From Volvox africanus (lineage: Eukaryota; Chlorophyta; Chlorophyceae; Chlamydomonadales; Volvocaceae): 64,000 nucleotides of DNA. The DNA lies in the NCBI GenBank assembly GCA_030268105.1, contig BSDZ01000013.1:3019001-3083000 (forward strand), written 5' to 3'. This document shows positions 1 through 12,300 of the stretch, piece after piece (positions within the stretch are counted from its first letter, which is position 1; every line of letters begins with the position of its first letter). The notes below the pieces were generated by a model, which saw only the letters and a list, made by a program, of their open reading frames with translations, did no database searches and had not been told where the DNA came from. Both the position numbers and the translations under genes were made by a program.

Positions 1-293
1 AAATGAAAGGATAACCAGAGACCCAAACAATGGTAGTCATGAGCACCAAACGTGATGGATTCAGCACTATGCAAGACTGATGGGCGACGTGTTTGGTGGT
101 CAAATGTTGGTCGGTTGGTTCGTTGGTTCAGGCGCATCTCTCAGAGATCACCAAAAACCAGATAACCATAACCGTACTAGATAAAAGGTAGGTAGTTGTG
201 GTTGTCAAAACCGTTTACAACTTCAGTTGTTGAAAGACAAACCCCGTACACGCGCGCACAAACATCCACACGTACCCGCATATCCGACCTTAC

Positions 294-3200
294 CAGGTGT
301 GCCAGCACCGAAGGCTTAATCGATTCTGGCCCCGCCCCCGCCCCCACTCCCGCCATCTGCTGCCCCGCTTCTGGCCTGCCCAGGCCCCCCACGGGATCGC
401 CAGCTGGCTCAATGCCACAAAGTGCCGTCACCACTGCATTGGCGGCGGCAGCGGCCCCGGCCGTTAATTCCTCGGCCAGTAAGGTGGCTCTGGCGCTCAG
501 GTGGGTCGCCAAGGAACCTGAAGGAATGGGGAAACGTCGTGGGCGGGGCCGAAAGGGAGAATGAGGGGGAATAAGAATGAAACAAATCCTGGTGCTGATA
601 TTGAAGGAATGAGGACTAACCGTGAGGGTCGAATGATGGCCGTCGTCATCGGAAGTCGGAAAGGTGGAAAGAAGCTGTGATGTAAACTAGGTAATCGCCA
701 AGGCTGCCAAGGGGAGGGAGGGGGAACGACGAATAAACGAGACATGATACTGGTGCAGACGCAGCTATAAAGCATGGCTAGCCGCGAAAGGGGGAAGGAG
801 GGGGTTGAGCCATGCATCCGCGAAGCGGGTCTATGTGGTGTCACGTCCAGAATGAACCTGGTCCATATGACGGAGACGTGAGTGGCTAAAAGCTGCCATG
901 CACAGCCAGTTAGGGAGAAGATGACACAGTTTAGGAACCGGGGGAGGGGCACGGAGGAATATGCCCAATGTGAGATGATCCTTCACGGGAAAGGGGATAA
1001 TTAGGCAATTGACTGCGAGTGCAAAGAAAGAGGGAGTACAACGAAAAAACCATGGTAAAGAAATAAACAATCCCCATAATAATAAGCAAGGTAAGAAGAG
1101 TGATCCACGCAGTGTTTGTGCAACGATGCTGATAAATAGATTGGGGAAAGGGGGTGAAAGGAGGGAAAAAGGGGGAGGAGGAGGGGAATTACGGTGCACC
1201 GGCTGTAATGATGGATAACCAAATCTGCCGGAAGCCTTCTGTTGGGGTTTTAACGAATTGAACTACTAACTTGCGACCCTAACCACTTTACACCAAAAAC
1301 TAAGCGTACCGCACTTCCATAATACACACGCGCGCGCACCTGCATCGCAGTATTCGAATACTAGCCACGTCTCCAAAGTGGGAGAGGGACTGCCAGCGGT
1401 GATGGTGCTTGTGCGCAAGGACTCCAACTGACGGCGGGACATTATGGAAGGCATGACAATGCGACAAAACCGGTAAGGGGGGAAAGGCGGTGGGGTAGCG
1501 TGGGCAAGATCCCGTGTGCAATGTGTCTTAGGGCTTAGGGGAGGGGTTGGCGCAGGGGACAAGGTGGCTAGCGACTGACCCAGACACAGGCACACGTTGG
1601 GTAGTTGAGTGTGTATGTGTGTATGTGTATGTGTGTATGTGTATGTGTATGTGTGTATGTAAGTTCAAAATGACAGCCGCGTCAGCGCGGATGGGTCCTG
1701 GCATGGAGAGAAAGCATGCGTAGACGTGGATGGAAACATGTGAACCTCGTTTCGATTGGGCGCTGATTACCTGACGTCAAGCCGGGGGATAATCGTACGC
1801 CCGGGAAAGGGATATGAGTGCGATTGCTAAGACATGTGGATATGCGGGCTCTGCGCATAGCAGGCGGTGTGTTGATCGTTGCTGGCATGATGAGAGATGA
1901 GGCTGCGGGTCGAAACAATTCTGCTCCCCCGTGCAGGGGAACAGGGCAACAGAAACACAGGAATACACATCCAGGAACGCACAGAAAGACAAACATACAG
2001 GAGGAAAGACAGATTCAAATTATGAAAGTACTTACCTTAAATTGTGCTTTGGGCTTTGGGGCTTTTAGACAGACGGGCAGAGAGATAGACAGAGGGATAG
2101 AGAGATAGACAAAGCATATCCTTTCCATTTAATTTGTTCGTTAAAACAATTATAACGTGTTCAGGCACGACTGTTATGGCACGACTAATATGCCCCTGGA
2201 GTTCCAGGTTCTACCCCGACCTTGAACGGGCCAAAGACCCTATAGTTAAGGGCAGGGTGCCCCCATGTCGATGGACGGTGACGACCCCAATTAAAGTGAC
2301 CTGCGAGCTGACCAGTAGCGGAGTTGACGCCTTAGTTGATTCGGCAGATTCCGCTGGATGCTGGTGGTGGGTGCTGAACCTGGGAAAACCACTGATTTCG
2401 GAGAAGTCGGCATGGGAGACTGGATGAGGGTGCCCCGAAACACCGGGGAAGGTAGGGACTGCCAGGTTAGTGGCCACGGGTGATGTACCCCCCTATCCTA
2501 CACACAACTTGTATCAAAAAAAATTACCAAGATTTGTGGTATTGGAAAGCAAACTGGAGACCGTGCTGGGAGACCGTACGATTCCTGCAGCGCGCGATAG
2601 CTCACAACGCTGTATGAAGCATCGTACAGGGAGATACAGAATCTGGCGGCGGGAGAAGGTTGGACTCTGATGGGGTTTTGGAGACACTGCACCCGAAGGC
2701 GGCGCCGGGGCAGCTTCGGAGGGTGCGGCTCTGGCCGTAAAAGGCCTGGATAACGTCGGTTTGGAGCTCCAAGGTTTGACCCCATGTCATTTACGGCGAT
2801 TGGTGGCGGCAGCGGGGCCGTTGCTTCCCGCGCGCGTGACCCATCACTTGCCGGAAATCGGTGACGAGACGGCGCTGATGTGCTTCTACTTCGCCATGTT
2901 CCGTCACGTGAGGGTGGGATAACCGACCCGTGTGCGTGCATGACTCGCGCGCGCATGAGCTATTTGCCACACCCCTTCACACACACCCCTTCACCCCTCT
3001 AATGCAAGAAGTTACCTGCATGACATGTTGGTGATCGAGAGCGGCTCCATTGAATGTTGCGCAGTGCAGGGCGCGTACCACATTAGGGTGGTTGAACCGG
3101 GCCACCAGCGCCACCTCCTGCTGCACCTGCAGGTAAGCGTAACGGCGGCGCGGCCCGACTAAAATAATGTGAGTCCTGTATGTGAGTCCGAGGAACTGAA

Positions 3201-6200
3201 CCACTGGTAAAAAAGAATGACATCCCGGCGTGGTAGAAGGAACAGATAACTAGTAGGGATGTTGCGAAGACAGATCCGCCGCGGAGACCAAGGGCTGATA
3301 CACATCAGGTGTGGCACAGAAACACAGGCGGCCATAGGGGGCGGGGCAAAACGTAGCTAAGAAGGGTAGTTAAGGTCCCCAGGTAGGAGCAAACAGGTAG
3401 GCAAACCCCCGCGGACTCGTTGTACAAAAATGGTGAGCCGGATGTGAGCACTAAGCCGCACCTTGACGTTGGTGTTGCCCAGGTGGGGGATGATCTTAAC
3501 TGCTACGTCTTGCCCATTCCATGTGCCTGTAGAAGAATGTGTGGTTTGATAAGGGCGGGAGACCGGGTCACAAGAGGGGATCTCCCCTCCCCTCCCCTGC
3601 AGGTTTCGTAACTTTCCCTTCCCATACCCCTCCTTCTCATTCTGAGGGTATCAATAATGCCCCTGGAGTCATTCAGTTTAATAATTCTGTAAAAGGTTTC
3701 CGCCAGATTTGCCGGGTCCGTTGATGTCACCATCAACCATGCCCCAGGCCCTTCCATTTCCTCCTGCCAAGCTCATTTGCCCCTAACCCCCTAGCCCCTT
3801 TTCTTTTTCGCTCCAACCTCCGTCCCGGATCACCGTAATACACGCGACCGAAGCTACCCGCTCCGAGGACATGGTGCAGTTGGATGCTCCGCGTGGGGTC
3901 GTTGCCGGCGCTGCCGTTAGGGCTGGCGACGGCAGTGGGGGCAGCGGAATTGGGCCCAGTCGACTCGGTCAACGCCGACGATAAGGCTGTACTGGCAGCA
4001 GCGGAGCCGCTCAGGGTTCCCGCTGCGGACGTGGAGATGGTGGTAGAGATAGAGGAGGAGGTGTCCCGCCGAAGAGGATATCTAATGGGCGTCCCACGGC
4101 TGAAAGGGGCGGCGAAGGCCTTGCCGCTGGTCTTAGAACCGCTGGTTCCTCTCCCGCTTTCGCCGCTGTCCTCGTCCCCAGGTGCCGCGTAGGCAGATTC
4201 CTCTGGGTCTAGCTTTCCGTCCTTCTCCGCCGCCGGGGTCGCTGGGACGGCGGCGGCGGCACGCTGGCAGCGCCGCCACCAAACGATACCAACGACTACG
4301 GCAGCGACGACAAAGAGGGTCCCTGTGGAGATGGAAGTACGCGTCAAGCGGGATCCAGGGAAGGAGTGGTTTGCGAGCATCGGAGAGGGAGGGTTTGGCA
4401 TGTGTGTGTTCGGAACGGGAAAGGAGCAGAACGCGTACCGTAAAGCATTATTACTTAATAACATAAATACATTTGTACAGATTTTATAAACATTTATACG
4501 TAATATTAAATATATACACATGCATATTGTCTCTTTTATACCTAGATGTATTCATGATAAAGACGTGTTTTAAATCTGGAGAGGTCTGGACGGGTATACC
4601 CACCGAGCACTGACGGCAGCACGGCGGCAAGAAGAGGCGCTCGCGGCCGGGTGGCGGGGTCAAGAAAGAAAGACATCGCCACCAGCGGTGCTGGTGGCAG
4701 TAACGGCGGCGGTGGCGGTGGCGGTGCCGGTGGCGGTGGCGGTGGCGGTACCGGTGGCGGTGGTGGTACCGGCGGCGGTGGCGGTGCCGGTGGCGGTGGC
4801 GGTACCGGTGGCGGTGGTGGTACCGGCGGCGGTGGCGGTGGCGGTGGTGGTACCGGCGGCGGCGGTGGTGGTGGTGCCGGTGGCGCTACTGGCGGCGGTG
4901 GCGGTGGCGGTGGCGGTGGTGGTACCGGCGGCGGTGGCGGTGGCGGTGGTGGTGTCGGTGGATATGGCGGTGGAAGTACCGGCAGTGTCGGTGGCGTTGC
5001 TGGCCGTGGTGCTGGTGGCGGTGCCCGTCGCGGCCGTGCCGGGAATGGTGTCCGCCCTGGAGGTGGACGATACCTTATGGGCACGATCAAGCAGAAACAG
5101 AGAGGGGGAGAGGGTGTTTGTGCGTGTAAGAAAGAGGGGGGTAGCAAGGCGAGACAGATGTGGAATATCGGGGCCAGAGAGAGGAGCGAAAGAGGGGTGG
5201 AATGTCAAGGGGACGGGGGAGAATACCATAGAGGGAGAAAGCGGGGAGAGAGCGGGGAGACACAGATTGGGTTAGAGCAAACGCGAAATCTGATAGCTAA
5301 CCGCTGGTGCTGTCATGCGCGTGAACCTCCCCAAACTCTTTTTGAAAAACCCAAGGCGCCCTAACCCCATCGACGAGACACCAAACCAGCCGGGGCTACT
5401 CCGAAGACCGCGCGCGCGCCAACCAAACGAAGCATAGTCTCACGCAAACGCACCTTGGACAGCGGCGGCGGTAGCAGCCAAACAGGGCAAGGACGTGCGC
5501 ATACAAGAGGAAGAAGAAGAGTAAGAAAGAAGACGCGAGAGCGCAAGTCCAAGGCAGTTAAAGCAAGGCTAAGGAACCCAGGTGAAGGAAGAGAGGGGGG
5601 AGAGAGGGGAGGTAAACACACACGGGTTAATGATCAGTTTTAAACTCCTCCCGCACCTTTACATGAAGGGTTGACTACATTACTGAAAACTGTACCAGCC
5701 CGTCCATCCCCGTGAGCCAACAGTGGGCGCGGACGGCTTAGGCTACCTCGTGGATGGCACATATACACATACACACATACAGATACACACATCCACATCC
5801 ACATACACACACATACACTTACTTTCTGCTCAGCAGTTCCTGGATGCACACTTCTAACAGGGACGGCATCTCCTGACAGGTGAGATTTACGAACACATCG
5901 CATAAGAGGAAGACGTTGTCGAAGCTCACCGTCACGGAAACGCTGGCTGGACTGGCGTAATCAAAGGGATCATCGGTAACTGTGTCGTTTCGTAAAGACG
6001 CCAAGGGGTGCAGGTAGAGGAGGAGCGTTGGCAAGAACAGCAATGCGGTGGTGTCAGTTGTGCTTGTGTGTGTGTTTGCGTGTGTCTATGTGCATGTCCG
6101 CGCGCGTGTGTTCGTGTGGGTGGTCCTGGAAAACAATGAGCCCGAAGCGTCTTCACAGAGGCCGCTGTACCTCGTTGAGCCAAGACACAATTCACCACCG

Positions 6201-7812
6201 GTGATGATCCAAATTAGGAGACCAATATTTCACCGGGTCAGTAATATCCACATTCTCAACCAGTGAAGGTACCGGACACCGGTTTGGAAACGCGTTTTGG
6301 GGAGTCTTCTTGGTGGGCTAAGAAAGGTGCCGGTAAAAGGCGACCGTTTGTTTCAATAGGTTTTCGGGGTGATGGTTTCGGTGCGCTTTTTTCGGGTGAG
6401 GTAAGGGAAAGGAAGGAAGCCGCCTTGGCAGAGGATTGTACGACCCGTGGCTTGAGCAGGTTGGAATGGTGGTGGGTGTATTGCAGCCGAAGCCACGCAC
6501 CTCGGGATTTGTTGAGCAGCGAAGACTCAGGGGGGCTGGCCGGTGAAGTAATCGCATTGTGGATGATCTCGTGTGTCTGACCTGAAACGCGACCAGACGG
6601 ACGGACGGATAAACATATGGACGGATACACGGATCCACGCGCGACAGGCGTGACGGTACCACCGGCACCCAGCAATGCCAAATATACACACGTGCACGAC
6701 ACGTCATCAAGATGTGTTTTCTAAGTGTTTGCGTTTTACTGATGCCGTATTCAAGGATGAATGGAAAAACGGTGCTCCTCTTCAGCCTCTGTTCAATAAA
6801 TTGCCGTACTCAATCCTGAGATGCATTCTCAGATGCTATTAAGTTCGACTGACCTCCTCCCACTCGCCCCTCTCCCCTTTTGCCCTCCCTCTCTTTCCTC
6901 CCGCCCTCCCCCTCTCCCTTTTGCCCTTCCTAATTTATCATGTCATCCTTTTCTGAGTAACGCCTGAAGCAGGGAAGCAACCCCACCTGGAACCTCCAGT
7001 ATTTTGGTCACGTTCAAGAGCAGGATCGGTTGATCGTAACAAGCGTCGACTTCCCATATGTTATCCGCGATGTTCTTCTGTACACAGAAACGGTCCGTAT
7101 CGTATACTGCAGGCTCCAAGCCGTCAGGCGGCGGCCCAGAGGATGCCCCTGCATCTAGGTCCGTCTGCTCCGTCGGAGGAGATACCGGTGCGAGTCCTGT
7201 GGTACCACTCAGACCGTGGTACTGCGTGATGGTCGTAGAGTCCCTGCTCCCCCAAACAAAACTTAACGGGCAGGCAGTGCGCTGTAGCAGCACGCGGTGC
7301 AAGTTCAAGTTGCCGCTGCTGCTGGGCGCGAGGAAGAGAGGAACCACGTCCAATTTATCGTCCAACCCACGTACTCGCAGCTCACGGAACTCCAGGGTAC
7401 TTCTGGAAGGAATGTTGATGAAGCCAGAGACACTACCGAAGTCGAGGAGGTAGTAGGGCCTACCCAGGCCAACGACTGTGACGTTGCGGTTGAGTATGAT
7501 GATCTGACCAAGAATATGCTGCATCTGGGCGCGGACCCCGAGTGAATCTAATACAATACTACGGTTTATGCAAACCGTTACCACAGACGAGTTGAGCAAT
7601 GCGGCTATGAAGCCAACTGCGTCCGTAACTGTACTGTTTCCTGGCGAAATTTCGGAGGGCGCTGATGATGGGCTTTTACTGCTTTCTCCATAGAGTCCAA
7701 GGCCTCTTAGCTGTAAGCCGTGCACAGTGGCTAGGTAGTAGCAGCAAAGGAGGGCGCTGACTAGGAGTTGAGCAATAAGGCAATTTCGCCGTGAGCATTC
7801 AATTGAACGCAT
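294..7812 (-). CDS. Receptor-like Ser/Thr protein kinase, 3' end outside window
   Basis: Predicted exons (minus strand): 7812-6987, 5979-5823, 5056-4683, 4322-3834, 3526-3462, 3126-3016, 1427-1340, 517-294, continuing left of base 1. All junctions are GT-AG and phase-compatible, giving about 778 codons so far. The start at 7812 precedes an N-terminal hydrophobic signal-peptide-like segment. Residues about 35-327 form a secreted domain with several N-x-S/T sites, beta-strand-like (possibly pectin-lyase-like, inferred). Residues 328-452 are a Thr/Ala-rich, mucin-like stalk. A single TM helix (TLFVVAAVVVGIVWW) follows near 455-470. The kinase domain starts with the glycine loop VLGAGSFGRVYYG, then DVAVK (catalytic Lys, about residue 625), an alpha-C segment QQEVALVARFNHPNVV and a hinge LVFEYCDAGSL. 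The catalytic loop, DFG and APE lie beyond the window. It likely senses an extracellular or wall signal, which is inference. The segment after the hinge is Ala/Gly-rich, an insert-like feature. Confidence 0.85.
1609..1660. repeat. TGTATG/TG microsatellite
   Basis: An imperfect TGTGTATG tract lies inside the kinase intron spanning 1428-3015. It has no coding potential of its own. Confidence 0.9.
2328..2506 (+). mobile_element. Short dispersed repeat, copy 1 (about 180 bp)
   Basis: This stretch is about 97% identical by eye (six substitutions noted) to 30554-30733. It starts CGCCTTAGTTGATTCGG and ends in CACACA. It lies in the kinase intron 1428-3015, in the opposite orientation to the gene. 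No target-site duplication is evident around this copy, and the flanking sequence 2134-2327 is not shared with copy 2. Its size, lack of coding capacity and intronic sites suggest a SINE- or MITE-like non-autonomous element. No terminal inverted repeats were seen. Confidence 0.75.
2671..2922 (+). pseudogene. Coding-like fragment nested antisense in kinase intron
   Basis: A plus-strand frame is open from 2671 to the TAA at 2920-2922. It reads as protein-like sequence including GLDNVGLELQGLTP, LRRLVAAAGPLLPARV and DETALMCFYFAMFRH. It has no early ATG. A good donor (CAC|GTGAGG) at 2907/2908 would make it an internal exon. It sits just downstream of the dispersed repeat copy 1, inside an intron of the minus-strand kinase. 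It could be a captured host-gene exon, a transposon fragment, or an exon of a nested gene. The family is not recognised. Confidence 0.4.
4690..4990. repeat. GGC/GGT trinucleotide-rich tandem repeat in kinase stalk exon
   Basis: About 300 bp of interleaved GGC, GGT and ACC-type triplets form higher-order units such as GGTACCGGTGGC. The tract lies within kinase exon 5056-4683. All frames stay open across it, so open frames here say nothing about coding. Intron phase selects the minus-strand frame that reads Thr/Ala/Gly-rich. Confidence 0.85.
5755..5820. repeat. CACATA/CA microsatellite
   Basis: An imperfect CA-rich tract lies immediately beyond the donor of kinase exon 5979-5823. Confidence 0.85.
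6053..6115. repeat. TG-rich microsatellite
   Basis: A degenerate TGTGTG tract lies within kinase intron 5980-6986. Upstream in that intron, minus-strand bases near 6270-6190 can read VENVDITDPVKYWSPNLDHH. That could be a skipped or alternative exon, but no phase-consistent splice sites were found. Confidence 0.7.
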
Positions 7813-9377
7813 ACTTATCTTAGATTTTGTAAAGTTTAGATCAAGGATGGAAACAGAGCAGGGGGTCACGCACAATATCGAAGCAGGCCAACATTTGGCA
7901 GCCGGTCAGCACTGGGTAAAAGCCTGAAACAAATCCAATAAAATAATCATCGTTTTTCTTATAACTTATGATGAAATGGGAAGGCCAATAATCTGACTCC
8001 AGTTCTTCAAAGCTTCCATAGGTTGAGGAACGCTTGGCCCTACGTACTGTGTGAGACATAGAAGGATTTTTTATTGGGGCTATATAACTGGTAAGGGTGG
8101 ATGCCAACCATTTCTGGTTCAAACGGCTTGCCCGTGGGTGGGAATCGAATTGGGGAAACGTCCCGTTTCCGTACCGCGCATACCTTGGAAAGGCCACCTG
8201 AATGATAGAAGTTGTGTAGATTCAAGATCGAGATCATCAGGCAAACAGTGATGGATGCACCACGCCTTAAGACTGTGCATTCCCACAAACTACGCAATGC
8301 GCCAAGCCGTGACTCACTCCGTGGTCCTGCCCTCGCTCGCACTAGACGCACGCTTCCACATGTACGGCCCAAAACTATCTCCAACGATTACATTACATCA
8401 TTTCCCCAGATGGATATGCTTGATTGAATCCGGTAGTTGCTGAAATGAACAAAGAGGCAGGGAGAGGCTGGGAGTGGCTCTCCGCACTGGTCTGCACCGC
8501 AGAGAGCAAAAATAGACTCTGCTTTAGTTCTTACCGGTAATACCCGCAAATCTCTGGTCCTCTTTGCTGTGTTGGACGCCGCCTCTATCTCTGCGGCCCT
8601 TAAAGGTTGTCCCTTGCAGACCCTTGCAACATGTGCTTAAATACTCGTTCGCGTACCACGAAAACTGAGTAACCGTGTGACTCAGTGAGGTACGTGCGCT
8701 CCGAATTCAAGATGTATTTATCGAAAACATCCTAAAACCAGTCTGCTGGACTGATGGGTATTGGTGCTGTGTTTGCACCTCCCATTTATAGATAGTTTAA
8801 GTTGCCAAAGTCTCTGTGGACCCTTCATTCGGTGTAACCGGTAATTCGCATCAACCCCTACCAGAGCAGAGCTCTACTGATTTCCGTGTCCGGCCTATCC
8901 GGAAAATAGCCACTGCAAGGTAATCGACGTCCATAGTACCCCATGTTGACAAAGTGACCACAATTTTCAAGGCTTTGCAAACAGGTTACAACCAGGAACA
9001 GGACCAGAACACCGGTTACGACTATTTAGTAGGTAGTACGACTATTTAGTCGGTTTAGTACGGTGATAGGTCCAATTGTCCAAACCTATCTCAGTTTGAA
9101 AATGGGTAAGCTTCCTAATTGCAAGAATGTACATGCGTCCAGAATATGCATGTAAGCTACGTAAACTCGCTGCAATAAGGTATGGGGACGCCGATTGCAA
9201 ATAAATACATTGCCGGATGTCCTAACTCCAAGTGCTAGTATTCAGAACATGCTTACAAACAGCGGTTGCTGCACACTTTGAATATCCTTTTCCCGATGTA
9301 GCCTGAATAGCCTAGAAGTCATGCGTGGCAGCTAGGCATTCGCGTCCTGTGGTTTGTAAGTATTGATATATGAATCT
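7813..9377. other. Divergent intergenic region, kinase / TPR gene
   Basis: This spacer must hold both promoters and 5' UTRs of the divergent kinase and TPR genes. Open frames in 7841-8443 have no recognisable product and weak codon character. A short imperfect direct repeat around GACTATTTAG occurs near 9020-9050. Nothing else supported was seen. Confidence 0.6.
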
Positions 9378-12300
9378 ATGGAACTCATCTTAGATGAAGC
9401 TGAGTCAGCATTTCTCCAAGCCATACTTACCGGCACGGAAGCTGCTCCACAAGTCGGCGTGGCGGGGGGCCGTGGAGTTGCATCTATGCAATGCAGCAGC
9501 GACATTGCTACAGATGCGCTAAGTTCAGGAACCAAGCGGACGCAAGGAGCAGATGCGGCGACGCTGCGCGTGGATGGTTCGGGCGTCCCCACGTCACTCG
9601 CCCTCCATAGCTTACAGCCACATGATAAACCATCTTCATGTTCCAACTCTCACACAATTTCTAGATCTCCGTTTCCATCTGGGTTCGCGTTCATGGTCCA
9701 ACGAGGGCGGCCTTGGCAACAGGACCTCCTGCCCGGGAGGGTGGCTGGATTGCCTTCCAGTATAGTCTCAGTGACTTCGGGTCAGCAGCTTCATCAGGAT
9801 CGGCTGCTGAGTCAGACGCTGGGGCAGGCCCCACTGCTACAGCAGCAGCAGGAGATCAATAGCCATGCAGCAGGCCCGCACATTCACCAAGGGGCGTTGT
9901 CCGCCATTCACGCCGCCATGGCCACAGCAGCTACCCGTGGCCCCGGCGACGATGCCGGACTGTATCCCACATCCCCTACTACATGTCACCAGTCTGGCGT
10001 GACTCAGCTGCAGCCGCATGGTGGAACGCCAGCCCCTGACCCGTTGGCAGCCACGGCACATCCCCCCCGTACCTCCGCTAGCAGCGTGCTTGCACTACCC
10101 AACTCTGATTCCGCAATCAGTGCCGTCAGCGAGTCCAGTGCCCTCGCCAAAAAGGCAGCGGCTGCGACCGAGTCCGTAAGCAAGCTCCATAGCCACCGTC
10201 GGTGGAGCAGCGCTAACCTCGCCTCAGCCTCACGGGGTGGCGTCAGCGCCGGCAGCAACAGCTCACGTAGCTTTTCCTCCGCGGCCGCAATTCCTTGCGC
10301 CTCTACCCCTGGCACCGCGGCCGCGTCGGTGATGGGAGGATCTAGGTCGGCCTCGGCCGGCTCAACCGTGGCCATCACCACCACTGCTGTGACTCTGACG
10401 GTTCCGTCTTCCCGCCGCGCGCATGGCTTGTTGCAGCGCATTCAGAACCTGGAAGCGCAGCTGACAGAGCTGCTTCTTGCGGACAGTGACGGTGATGAGG
10501 CAGGGACGAACCCGATAGGTTCGGCTGCAGGGCCAACCACATCGGCGTCGGCAGCAATATGTGCGGCACGGTGCCTTAGAATGCCAGCCGAGGCAGCATC
10601 CGTCCCTACTATATCCGTTCCCCCTGCACCGTTCCTCCGTCCCGCCGACCTCAACCACAATGTGCATCGCCACCAGCACGGCCGACCAACATGCCTACGG
10701 AAAGGCCAGCAGCATCCGCACCAGACAGTCGGGCGCCAGGCCGCTAGCGATAGCACGGGTAGTCCCCAGGCGGCATATTCTTCGTTGCACCAGTCGCTGG
10801 TGTTTTCTGTGACAGAGCAGCTATGTCGCGATTACAACAGCAGTGGGGTGGCGCTGATGGAGGCAGGGCTGGACGAGGCTGCGCGAGAGCAGCTGGATAA
10901 GGCTCTGTTGCTGGCGGGGCCAAAGGGTCCGTTGGAAGGCAGGACGGAGAAGCAGCGGGAGCTGCAGGTGAGCGTCGTTTGGCGCAAGTGAGGCCCGTCT
11001 GAGGCCACGGCTAACATCACCAATCGAGCGAATTCCATAGCAGACGAAAGCTGCCTAAGTTGGGGGAAGAATGCAGATATCCTTATGGTTGTGTGTCCGA
11101 GTGGGTTACGCACCTGATGGGGCATGGCAATGGGCAATGGGGACCGACTCTGATCCCGCAGCTCCCTGCGTCCTGACCGTCCGTGAACCGCCCGGTAAAC
11201 TTCTCTTATCCCCTCTCGTCCACAAACGCTGTCCACTCTGCTAGAAGACCGAACGTTACGTCCCAGCCTTGGGTTGCTGGGTACCGTTGACACGTTTCCT
11301 ACGACCGCTGCAGATCGTTGCACACAACAACCTCGCCTGCTACTATCGCAAGCTGGGGCAGCCAGCGCTGGCGCTGCAGCACCTGCAACACACCGCGCTG
11401 CTGGAGTCCGCAGCGGTCATGGATACGACGGAGGGATGCGCTGAGGGGAGACCTGCATCAAGTGCGCACTGTGTGCCCGGGTGTGATCGGAACGGCGGCG
11501 ACGGCGGCAGTGATGCTGTCGAGACGGGCGACGGCGCCGGCGGTAATGGGGGGGATGTGCTTTTGGCTGGCCTCGGGATGGGGCGTGGCCCCACTGCCGC
11601 CACGTTGCTCAATCTGGCAGCATGCAGCAGCAGCCTCGGCCAGCATACACAAGCGCTATCATACGCGACAAGGGCCTTACAGTCCGCCGCTGGGGAGCTC
11701 CAGGTACGCCCTCAGGAGACTGTTTTTGTTTTTGCTGCTATGCTGCTTCCCTTGGTAGAAGTCAGTATTTATGGACCTGGATGATGACATGCATGGACAT
11801 GCATGCTTTCAACCTGTATGGCGTTTGTTTGTTACCTTGCAGCCGCCCACCATCGCCATTCCCCAGACTCCATCCCTCGGCTTTACCCGCTCAAGTAGAC
11901 ATTGGTTTCGGATCCTAGCAAGAACCGATGTCTGCTTGAGCCGAGGCTAATACGATACGCGGTATCCTTGGTCGACGCCAATGTCCAGCAATGATCAGAA
12001 ACACCCACAGATGGACTATTGGCTCGTTGGTTAGCCCTGACGTCATGTCATGTCATCATGGCTTGAATGACGTTAGGACAAGATGAGCGTAGCTCCATGT
12101 CCATCTACCTGTCTATCTGTCTGTCTGCCTATCGGTTTATCTGACTGTCCGTCTGTCTGTCCGTCTGTCTGCAGATCCCGCTGCCCCATTTGGAGGCGGC
12201 GTTGCTCCAGGGGTTGCCGCTGGTCCAGTTGTGGGAGCTGCTACCTCAGCTGCGGAGGGCCTGCCAGGGGGCCACCACGCAACTGGCGATGGCCTACTAC

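Noticed and set aside
4542..5147. 201-codon poly-Pro ORF (minus) and poly-Gly ORF (plus, 4651-5364) as extensin or glycine-rich genes
   Set aside because: Both are products of the GGC/GGT repeat. Neither frame joins the flanking kinase exons in phase, while the Thr/Ala frame does.
8110..8160. tRNA-like B-box (TTCGATTCCC on the minus strand)
   Set aside because: No matching acceptor stem, D-arm or anticodon arm could be folded around it.
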